This document shows positions 58,774 to 64,000 of a stretch of DNA of 64,000 nt, in pieces (the stretch's first letter is position 1; every line of letters starts with the position of its first letter). The DNA is from Glaciihabitans sp. Its GTDB lineage: Bacteria; Actinomycetota; Actinomycetes; Actinomycetales; Microbacteriaceae. The stretch is taken from assembly GCA_025465535.1 (NCBI GenBank), contig JAODMY010000070.1:1-64000 (forward strand). The letters are read 5' to 3'. Position numbers and translations under genes: made by a program. The notes under the pieces are model-generated. The model saw only the letters and a program-made list of their open reading frames with translations, ran no database searches and was not told the DNA's origin.

Positions 58774-59277
58774 ATGGGCGAGCTTGTGGACGCGATCAAC
58801 GCGGCGGTGGCGGCTGGCGAGCGCCAGGTCATCCTCATCGACGGCGGCTCTGGGTCTGGCAAGACGGAACTCGCCGCGGTACTGGCGCCCGCCATCGGGG
58901 CGGAACTCGTGCGCCTCGATGACATCTACCCGGGGTGGGACGGACTCGAGGCGGCGAGCCAGATGGTTCCGGGCATCATCGATGCGAATCGCTGGCGCCG
59001 CTGGGACTGGGTGGCCGGTGAGCCAGCCGAGTGGCATGACCTCGACCCGCATCGTCCGCTGGTGATTGAGGGCTGCGGATCACTGAGCCGGGCCAATCGT
59101 GCGCTCGCGACGTTCGGCATCTGGGTCGAACTCGACGAACCGACTCGCAAGGCCCGCGCGCTGGCTCGGGACGGTGACGCCTACGCCCCGCACTGGGATC
59201 GCTGGGCCGCGCAGGAGCGGGCATTCTTCGAGCGCGAGCGGCCCGACCGGCTGGCCGACGACATCCGTGCCGATTAA
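58774..59277 (+). CDS. P-loop NTPase (uridine-kinase-like)
   Basis: A 167-residue P-loop protein: VILIDGGSGSGKTELAAVL (Walker A), then LVRLDDIYPGWDGLEAAS, HRPLVIEGCGSLSRANRALATFGIWVELDE, and a C-terminal helix with RERPDRLADDI. The DDIYPGWD and LVIEGCG pattern recalls nucleoside/uridine kinase-like phosphotransferases, but the precise substrate is unknown. It starts five bases after the ykoC stop and may be part of the thiamine-uptake operon. Start at the ATG of 58774; TTG at 58759 is possible. Confidence 0.78.
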   Translation: MGELVDAINAAVAAGERQVILIDGGSGSGKTELAAVLAPAIGAELVRLDDIYPGWDGLEAASQMVPGIIDANRWRRWDWVAGEPAEWHDLDPHRPLVIEGCGSLSRANRALATFGIWVELDEPTRKARALARDGDAYAPHWDRWAAQERAFFERERPDRLADDIRAD

Positions 59278-59297
59278 TACGCGCCGCTGAAGTCGAG

Positions 59298-59651
59298 CTA
59301 GCCCCAGCCGAGATTCTCCAGCTCCTCGTCATCGAGCCCGTAATAGTGGCCGATCTCGTGCACGAGCGTCACGTGGATGTTGGTCTTCAGGTCTTCGAGG
59401 TCCCGAGAGATGCGCAGCAGCGGCTCGCGGTAGACCACGATCCGGTCCGGAAGCTCGCCGTGGCCGTATTGCCCACGGCGAGTCAGGTCGACGCCGGTGT
59501 AGAGGCCGAGCAGGCGCAGCGATCCATCGTCCGGGCGATCCTGTGTGACGAATCCGACGTTCTCGATCCCGTCGATCATGTCGTCGGGCAGCAGGTCGAG
59601 CTCGGCGACGACAAGGCGCTCGAACTCTGCTGCATCGACCGTGTCGATCAC
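59298..59651 (-). CDS. Zincin-like metallopeptidase (DUF1025/PF06262 type)
   Basis: A 117-residue minimal zinc metallopeptidase: HVTLVHEIGHYYGLDDEELENLGW contains HExxH plus a further Asp/Glu. The rest (FERLVVAELDLLPDDMIDGIENVGF ... DLTRRGQYGHGELPDRIVVYREPLLR) matches the family found behind clpS and DUF2017 in actinobacteria. Its start GTG overlaps the DUF2017 stop (GTGA), so the pair is coupled. Physiological target unknown. Confidence 0.88.
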   Translation of the reverse strand: MIDTVDAAEFERLVVAELDLLPDDMIDGIENVGFVTQDRPDDGSLRLLGLYTGVDLTRRGQYGHGELPDRIVVYREPLLRISRDLEDLKTNIHVTLVHEIGHYYGLDDEELENLGWG

Positions 59652-60124
59652 CGGTCGACCGCCTGCACGAGCGTCTCCTGCAGGTAGCCGAGCCAGTTGT
59701 AGATCGCGAAATCCAGGTGCCCGCCCGCGGTCGGGCCGCCGGTCTCGTCGATGCCAAGTCGCGTGGCGTAAGCCAGCCGGATGTCGGTGAGCGAGCGCAA
59801 CCAGGCGAAGGCCTGCCCGGTATCCAGCTCGACCGTGACCTTCTTTGCACCGGGTGTCGGCTCGAGGGACTCGGCGAGGGCGAGAGCGCCACGAACCTTT
59901 TCGTCGCCGAGCTCTTCCTCGGTGAAACGACGGAACTCTGCGGCATCCTCTGCGCTGTCGCGATAGGCGTCGGGCAGGAGTCGCGCCAGAGCTGGATCCG
60001 GGGCGGATTCGTCGCGATCGGAAATCAGGGTCGCAAGCTGCCTGGCCAGCCCGGCGAGGAGCTCGGCATTGCCGAGGCTGAACCGGGCGGATGCTCCGCC
60101 CGTCGTCGCGCGGAAACGGCTCAT
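59648..60124 (-). CDS. DUF2017 protein
   Basis: A 158-residue protein of DUF2017, an actinobacterial family encoded between clpS and a metallopeptidase. It has FSLGNAELLAGLARQLATLISDRDE, LARLLPDAYRDSAEDAAEFRRFTEEEL and a helical end LDFAIYNWLGYLQETLVQAVD. No catalytic motif. The ATG overlaps the clpS stop (ATGA) and its stop overlaps the next gene's GTG, so all three are translationally coupled. Function unknown. Confidence 0.9.
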   Translation of the reverse strand: MSRFRATTGGASARFSLGNAELLAGLARQLATLISDRDESAPDPALARLLPDAYRDSAEDAAEFRRFTEEELGDEKVRGALALAESLEPTPGAKKVTVELDTGQAFAWLRSLTDIRLAYATRLGIDETGGPTAGGHLDFAIYNWLGYLQETLVQAVDR

Positions 60125-60441
60125 GCCTCGTCCTGCTTCTGCAGGGTCGCCCACAGTCCGTAGCCGTGCATGGCAACCACGTGGCGTTCCATCTCCTCGC
60201 GCGTGCCGGTCGCAACGACAGCGCGGCCCTCCTGGTGCACCATCATCATTCGCCGCCGCGCTTCCGGTTTGTCGAACCCGAAGTAGGTGCGGAACACCCA
60301 CTCGACGTAGGACATCAGATTGACCGGATCGTTCCAGACAATGGTGATCCACGGCGTCTGCAGGAGGGTCTGCGCCCACTGCTCCGTGCGCTCGTCTGTG
60401 TCAGGGGTTTCAACACCCGTGAGCTCGATCGTGTCTGCCAC
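60121..60441 (-). CDS. clpS: ATP-dependent Clp protease adaptor ClpS
   Basis: A 106-residue ClpS: PWITIVWNDPVNLMSYVEWVFRTYFGFDKPEARRRMMMVHQEGRAVVATGTREEMERHVVAMHGYGLWATL. It delivers N-degron substrates to ClpAP/ClpCP protease; the WNDPVN and MVHxxG contacts are intact. First gene of the clpS-DUF2017-metallopeptidase operon, with ATGA overlap to the next. A 20-residue acidic N-terminal tail is typical. Confidence 0.96.
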   Translation of the reverse strand: MADTIELTGVETPDTDERTEQWAQTLLQTPWITIVWNDPVNLMSYVEWVFRTYFGFDKPEARRRMMMVHQEGRAVVATGTREEMERHVVAMHGYGLWATLQKQDEA

Positions 60442-60488
60442 AGTGCCAGCTTTTCACAGGCTGGGGACTCGCGCCGCGGAGAAACGAA

Positions 60489-60516
60489 AAACGGTCCGGC
60501 CGAAGCCGAACCGTTT
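60489..60516 (-). terminator. tRNA-His downstream terminator
   Basis: AAACGGTCCGG-(6)-CCGAACCGTTT pairs with one mismatch. On the minus strand it ends in GTTTTTCGTTT, a good U-tract. It lies 20 bp beyond the 3' end of tRNA-His. Confidence 0.8.
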
Positions 60517-60535
60517 CGTGTGGATTTTCTTACCT

Positions 60536-60612
60536 TGGGGTGGACGACGGGGCTCGAACCCGCGACCCCCGGCACCACAAGCCAGTGCTCTACCAACTGA
60601 GCTACGCCCACC
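60536..60612 (-). tRNA. tRNA-His (GTG)
   Basis: The minus-strand sequence folds as a tRNA: acceptor GTGGGCG/CGTCCAC, D-arm GTAGCTCAGTTGGTAGAGC, anticodon arm CTGGC-TTGTGGT-GCCGG with anticodon GTG, T-arm GCGGG-TTCGAGC-CCCGT. A G at -1 (60612) faces the C discriminator (60539), as histidine tRNAs need, and CCA (60536-60538) is encoded. Confidence 0.95.
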
Positions 60613-60661
60613 ATGCCGTTGTTCGTGCAGATAAACCGCACTTCGCAACCCAAGGATTCTA

Positions 60662-61282
60662 TTACAGGCGCGGGGCCCATTTCTCCACGACGGCCGCCGC
60701 GACGCCCTGCGCCTCGTCAGATGTCGGCCCAGGCTCGCTCACAAACGCGATGCCGCGGTAGTACTCGAGTTCGCGAATCGACTCGAGGATGTCCGCCAGC
60801 GCCCGGTGTCCGCCGTTCTTTGCAGGCGACGAGAAGTAGATCCGCGGGAACCAGTGCCTGGCAAGTTCCTTGATTGAGGAGACGTCGATGCTTCGGTAGT
60901 GCAGGTGACCGTCCACGCGTGGCATGAATTTCGCCAGGAACATCCGATCGGTGCCGATCGTGTTGCCGGCGAGGGGAGCGCTCTGGCCCGCGGGCACGAA
61001 CTTCAGGATGTATTCGAGAACCTCGTACTCGGCCTCGGCAAGGCTCTTGCCGTGCGGAATCTCGTCGATGAGTCCGCTCGTGGTGTGCATGTCGCGCACG
61101 AAATCGCCCATGTGGTCCCACGCGGTCTGGTCGGGCTTGATGACGATGGTGAAACCGGGATCCACCGGCACAAGGTCATAGTCGGTGATGACAACTGCCA
61201 CCTCGACCAGTTCGTCGACCGCGAGGTCGAGACCGGTCATTTCACAATCGATCCAGACCAATCGGTCATCCGCTGAAGCCAC
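60662..61282 (-). CDS. orn: Oligoribonuclease
   Basis: A 206-residue DEDDh 3'-5' exoribonuclease that degrades nanoRNA and pGpG to monomers. DEDD motifs: LVWIDCEMTGLD (Exo I), LAGNTIGTDRMFLAKFMP (Exo II), ALADILESIRELEYY with the conserved D (Exo III, after HRALAD). Essential in many bacteria. ATG at 61282 is the family start. It is followed by tRNA-His on the same strand. Confidence 0.96.
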   Translation of the reverse strand: MASADDRLVWIDCEMTGLDLAVDELVEVAVVITDYDLVPVDPGFTIVIKPDQTAWDHMGDFVRDMHTTSGLIDEIPHGKSLAEAEYEVLEYILKFVPAGQSAPLAGNTIGTDRMFLAKFMPRVDGHLHYRSIDVSSIKELARHWFPRIYFSSPAKNGGHRALADILESIRELEYYRGIAFVSEPGPTSDEAQGVAAAVVEKWAPRL

Positions 61283-61337
61283 CCCGCTATCCTACCGACG
61301 GCTGCTGACCGCCAAATCGATTCGTAAACTCGATGGC

Positions 61338-61559
61338 ATGACTGCAGCGATCGTCCTTCTCGTCAGTGGCGTTTTCAACTTCATCGTGTGGCCGCCGTTC
61401 TATCGCCGCACCGCCGCCGATCCGCGCGCACACGACGAGCGCGGCAAGGCGACGCGATTCCTGCGCGTGCACGCGATCCTGATCGGTTCGGCGCTCCTGA
61501 TCGCCATCGTGTCCCTCGTGGTGGGAATCCTCACGATTACCCGCGTTCTGGCAAACTAG
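61338..61559 (+). CDS. SCO4848-like small membrane protein
   Basis: A 73-residue protein with two hydrophobic segments (AAIVLLVSGVFNFIVWPPFYRRTA and LIGSALLIAIVSLVVGILTI). VFNFIVWPPFYRRTAADPRA is characteristic of SCO4848-type actinobacterial membrane proteins. ATG at 61338 is chosen; the track's upstream extension reaches into the divergent orn gene. Function unknown. Confidence 0.88.
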   Translation: MTAAIVLLVSGVFNFIVWPPFYRRTAADPRAHDERGKATRFLRVHAILIGSALLIAIVSLVVGILTITRVLAN

Positions 61560-61563
61560 AACC

Positions 61564-61839
61564 ATGACGAACGAACAGCCAACGCTCAAGCACGGCGACG
61601 AGTACATCGTTATTTTCTCGGGTGGTCCAAGTGACGGGCAAACCGACCGCCGGATCGCGACAGCGTCCGGCTGGGATGACGAGATCATCGTCAACGGGCT
61701 CGAGTCCTCGGCCGCCGCGGAGTTCGCCTACGCGGCGACCACCGCGAAGCAGGTCGGTGACCGCGTGCACGTCACCTATGTCTGGGATCCGAAGGATGCC
61801 GACGACCTCGAAGCCGCCGAAGAGCGCTACGACACCTAG
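61564..61839 (+). CDS. Conserved hypothetical protein
   Basis: A 91-residue soluble protein: YIVIFSGGPSDGQTDRRIA, then ASGWDDEIIVNGLESSAAAEFAY and VHVTYVWDPKDADDLEAAEERYDT. It is four bases after the SCO4848-like gene on the same strand and probably co-translated. The pattern is found as a short actinobacterial protein with no known function. Acidic C terminus. Confidence 0.75.
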   Translation: MTNEQPTLKHGDEYIVIFSGGPSDGQTDRRIATASGWDDEIIVNGLESSAAAEFAYAATTAKQVGDRVHVTYVWDPKDADDLEAAEERYDT

Positions 61840-62136
61840 ATGAGTGAGTCCTAATCGAGGCGTGGCCGCGTGGAGGCTGTAAATCGAAGGCGGAGGGTGT
61901 TAATCCTGCGGGTGAAGAAAGATTTGAACGCCCTCCTGACCACTTTTACGTCCATCTCGACGATCGGATCCTGCCTGCCCTTGGCCTCTCGCGGTATGGT
62001 CACTTTGGCTGCAAACAAGCCGAGCTCGGGGATCAGGTTCAGGGTCGCTCGCTCAAGTCGGTGAGGTCTTCGTGATGTGGTTCTTGTGCAGCTTGTGGGA
62101 ATACTCACCAAGATTCCTCTTCCCATAGATGCTCGC
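61840..62136 (-). other. Intergenic stretch without an intact gene, possible relic
   Basis: No complete conserved ORF is seen in these ~300 bp. On the minus strand two protein-like stretches occur in different frames: IYGKRNLGEYSHKLHKNHITK then, after a stop, LIPELGLFAAKVTIPREAK and VKVVRRAFKSFFTRRI. This suggests a decayed gene or gene end rather than a working one. Base composition drops in GC here and stays lower to about 63.6 kb. Confidence 0.4.
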
Positions 62137-63456
62137 TTACTCCGAAGTGTCGTACGCGAACTTCGCATTGTCTCGCGCCGGCCGAACAGCTGCGACAACC
62201 GCCCAGCAGAACGGGCCGATGGCGTACAGACCCGGCAGGACGTGCCGCCAATTCTCGATGCCGTCGTCGGCCCAGGCGATGAACACGAACGCACCAAACC
62301 ACAGCAGCGACAGCAGCACCGTGAAAGCCGAGGACCGCCGTTTGGTCCGCCACGCAACAACAATGGCGACGACGATCGAGGCGGCTCCGGCCAGATAGGT
62401 AAGCACGTTGAGCGCCCTACCCAGGAGGGTCACCATCGTCGGGAAGGCAGTTACAAGCACGTGCCCGCGCGGATCGTACGCGGCGTACTGAAGGACTGAC
62501 GCCCCCACCCAATAGGTGGGGTTCAGGAATGCGGCCATCGTGGAAATTGGGTTTGCGAGCAGCTCCGACTCCCATGACAGGCCACCACTCTGAAGCCACT
62601 TCTGATACCCCGGACAGGTGGAGTGCCGGGCAAGGTCGAGTCGCACCGTCGACGTTTGGGGGGTGGTTAGCGCCGTTTCGAGCGCGGGGCACGACGGCAT
62701 CCCGTGTGTTTTCGCTGCCGCCAGATAGCCCGGGTCGGATCCTCGCAAACCGAGACGCTCCGCAGCACGTGTTTGCACCATGGATCCGCCCCCAGCGATA
62801 TATTCGAACTCGACCACTTGCCAGACTGCAAACAAAGAAATTACGGCGACGACCGCTCCGCCCGTGAGGAGCACGCGTCTCGGGATCCCGCGCCGCCACA
62901 CTGGTGGCAGAAGGAGTGCGAGAGCTAGAAGTGGGAGCACGAGTACAGCGGAGTATGGGCGTGACAGAATCGCCGCCGCGCTGCCCGTTATGGCGAGCGT
63001 AAGTGCGGGCACACGCTTTGCGGAGCCGACGACGAACACGGCACAGCCGACAGCAGCGAGGACGCACCCTGCGATGTTGACCGCTTCGGTCAGATACCAA
63101 GCGTCCCAGATCGAGGCCCAAGGATTCAATGATGCTGCCAACATCAGTCCGAATATGAGCCACTTGTGCCGTTTAGCGACCGCAAACAGCAATATCGCCG
63201 CCGCCGACCACAGCGCACCCGAAACGATCACCTGCGCGACCACGCCCCACACGCCGGGCAATAGGAACAACGTCTGATCGAACACACCGGGTCCTTGACC
63301 CATCCACACCTCGAACACCGCTGCGGGATTCGACGGTGAACGGTACCGGATTGAATCGCCTGCGACTACCGGTGCTATTGGCAACACTGCGGTAATCCGG
63401 ATGAGGACCACAACTGCCGCGATGATCCACGGCATGAGAGACGACTTTGAGCGCAC
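62137..63456 (-). CDS. Polytopic membrane protein, possible GT-C-like/surface-sugar protein
   Basis: A 439-residue protein with about 10-12 hydrophobic segments: start SLMPWIIAAVVVLIRITAV, long non-membrane loops, including QTRAAERLGLRGSDPGYLAAAKTHGMP and a Trp-rich GLSWESELLANP, and a final IENWRHVLPGLYAIGPFCWAVV. It is reminiscent of GT-C/Wzy-like envelope proteins by shape only; I do not recognise the family. Less GC-biased codons and higher A/T than the rest of the window suggest acquisition. ATG at 63456. Confidence 0.75.
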   Translation of the reverse strand: MRSKSSLMPWIIAAVVVLIRITAVLPIAPVVAGDSIRYRSPSNPAAVFEVWMGQGPGVFDQTLFLLPGVWGVVAQVIVSGALWSAAAILLFAVAKRHKWLIFGLMLAASLNPWASIWDAWYLTEAVNIAGCVLAAVGCAVFVVGSAKRVPALTLAITGSAAAILSRPYSAVLVLPLLALALLLPPVWRRGIPRRVLLTGGAVVAVISLFAVWQVVEFEYIAGGGSMVQTRAAERLGLRGSDPGYLAAAKTHGMPSCPALETALTTPQTSTVRLDLARHSTCPGYQKWLQSGGLSWESELLANPISTMAAFLNPTYWVGASVLQYAAYDPRGHVLVTAFPTMVTLLGRALNVLTYLAGAASIVVAIVVAWRTKRRSSAFTVLLSLLWFGAFVFIAWADDGIENWRHVLPGLYAIGPFCWAVVAAVRPARDNAKFAYDTSE

Positions 63457-63467
63457 GCCTGACCCTA

Positions 63468-63526
63468 CTGTCTATAGGATGAGTTTTGCTAACATTCTGT
63501 CTGTAGAATGAGTTTTGCTAAACATT
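63468..63526. repeat. Tandem 29/30-bp duplication
   Basis: Two adjoining units, 63468-63496 and 63497-63526, share CTGTCT(A/G)TAG(G/-)... GATGAGTTTTGCTAA, with two substitutions and one insertion. It lies between the divergent membrane protein and glycosyltransferase genes, where a promoter or operator would be. TAGGAT and TAGAAT look like alternate -10 sequences. Confidence 0.8.
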
Positions 63527-63609
63527 GAGCTTGGCGAGTCAATGGATGGTGGCCGATATATTCATCCCTGGTCAAGCTTCGATGACCTCTATTGCGACGA
63601 GGACAAGAG

Positions 63610-64000
63610 ATGACGGCGGTGGTGACAGTCATCATCCCCACCTTCAATGAAGCCCCTAACATCGCCGAACTGGTTGGCAGAGTCGTCGCCGCGTGTATCG
63701 CGACCGTTTCCGCGGAGATCCTGTTTGTCGACGATTCGCTGGACGACACGCCTGACACCATCCGTAGTGTCGCAAAGAGCGCACCCATGCCCATCCGGTT
63801 GATCCACCGCGATAGCCCGACCGGTGGCCTGGCAGGCGCGGTCCTCGCGGGCATCGAGGCGAGCGAGAGCAAGTGGTGCCTGGTGATGGACGGCGATCTC
63901 CAGCACCCGCCCGAGATGATCCCGGTGCTGATCGCCGTCGGCGAGGAGTCCGGCTGCGACGTTGTAGTCGCATCACGCCGGGTCGTCGGTGGATCGAGTG
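63610..64000 (+). CDS. Glycosyltransferase family 2 (DPM1-like), cut by the window end
   Basis: An open frame from an ATG at 63610 that runs off the window (130 codons seen). It is a GT2 with the nucleotide-sugar fold: VTVIIPTFNEAPNIAEL, ILFVDDSLDDTPDTIR, and the metal/donor site WCLVMDGDLQHPPEMIPVL; AGAVLAGIEASES lies between. This resembles dolichol-phosphate mannosyltransferase-type enzymes, which charge a lipid carrier at the cytoplasmic face. AGGACAAG precedes the ATG. Not in the ORF track because it has no stop in the window. Likely the start of an envelope-polysaccharide region with the divergent membrane protein. Confidence 0.85.
   Translation, partial: MTAVVTVIIPTFNEAPNIAELVGRVVAACIATVSAEILFVDDSLDDTPDTIRSVAKSAPMPIRLIHRDSPTGGLAGAVLAGIEASESKWCLVMDGDLQHPPEMIPVLIAVGEESGCDVVVASRRVVGGSS

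Noticed and set aside
1-64000. Prophage, integrative element or defence island
   Set aside because: No integrase, transposase, phage structural, restriction-modification or toxin-antitoxin genes were recognised.

Overview
The window is 64 kb of high-GC DNA, densely coded on both strands, with mostly single genes or short operons. It looks like the chromosome of an actinobacterium, most likely in the family Microbacteriaceae. The reasons are the strong GC bias at third codon positions, the frequent GTG and TTG starts, and several actinobacterial families: DUF3097, DUF2017 next to clpS, SCO4848-like, DUF3054, DUF2510 and the DUF7882-like protein. The order glgX-treY-treZ, the ykoEDC operon behind a TPP riboswitch and the CIRCE/HAIR-controlled hsp20 also fit. 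No phage genes, transposase, CRISPR array, plasmid replication genes or rRNA were seen. The family assignment is an inference from gene content.

Layout. 1-6.6 kb: NYN-domain ribonuclease-like protein, cold-shock/DUF1294 protein, a first DHA2 drug exporter, then a TetR regulator coupled to a second DHA2 exporter. 6.6-12.5 kb: a YCII + ECF42-type sigma module, three alpha/beta hydrolases, a lipoprotein and NnrE. 12.5-22.5 kb: hsp20 with CIRCE and HAIR operators, an AlkZ-like DNA glycosylase, NIPSNAP, serine hydrolase, aldo/keto reductase, Nudix, a third DHA2 exporter, acyltransferase, SDR and a DUF2090 protein. 22.5-31 kb: a repeat-filled gap, an ArsR-SRPBCC pair, a sugar transporter, a SigG-type sigma factor and a NERD-helicase. 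31-42.6 kb: a second YCII + ECF42 module, methyltransferases, FBP protein, aldo/keto reductase, DedA, a FetB-like permease, MFS/LysR pair and DUF3097. 42.7-47.5 kb: PspC, CorA, a ferritin-like/VIT1 fusion, MpaB-like oxygenase and a phytoene-dehydrogenase-like flavoprotein. 48-55 kb: the trehalose-from-glycogen operon glgX-treY-treZ. 55-59 kb: TPP riboswitch and ykoE-ykoD-ykoC (thiamine precursor uptake) with a P-loop kinase-like gene. 59-61.9 kb: clpS-DUF2017-metallopeptidase, tRNA-His and orn. 62-64 kb: start of a compositionally different envelope-sugar region (polytopic membrane protein, truncated GT2 glycosyltransferase).

The most unusual aspect is the repeat biology. Four long, nearly perfect hairpins lie between genes, and two of them (37.7 and 55.7 kb) are copies of the same element. 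At three loci (17.6, 22.7 and 50.1 kb) a short unit containing a start codon is tandemly amplified; in two of them the unit also carries a Shine-Dalgarno sequence. At 50.1 kb this makes a chain of ATGA stop/start overlaps between treY and treZ. I did not find a clear new multi-gene defence or biosynthetic system. Most ORF-track lines are antisense or out-of-frame shadows and are omitted; many starts were moved inward on Shine-Dalgarno, family length or codon-use evidence.
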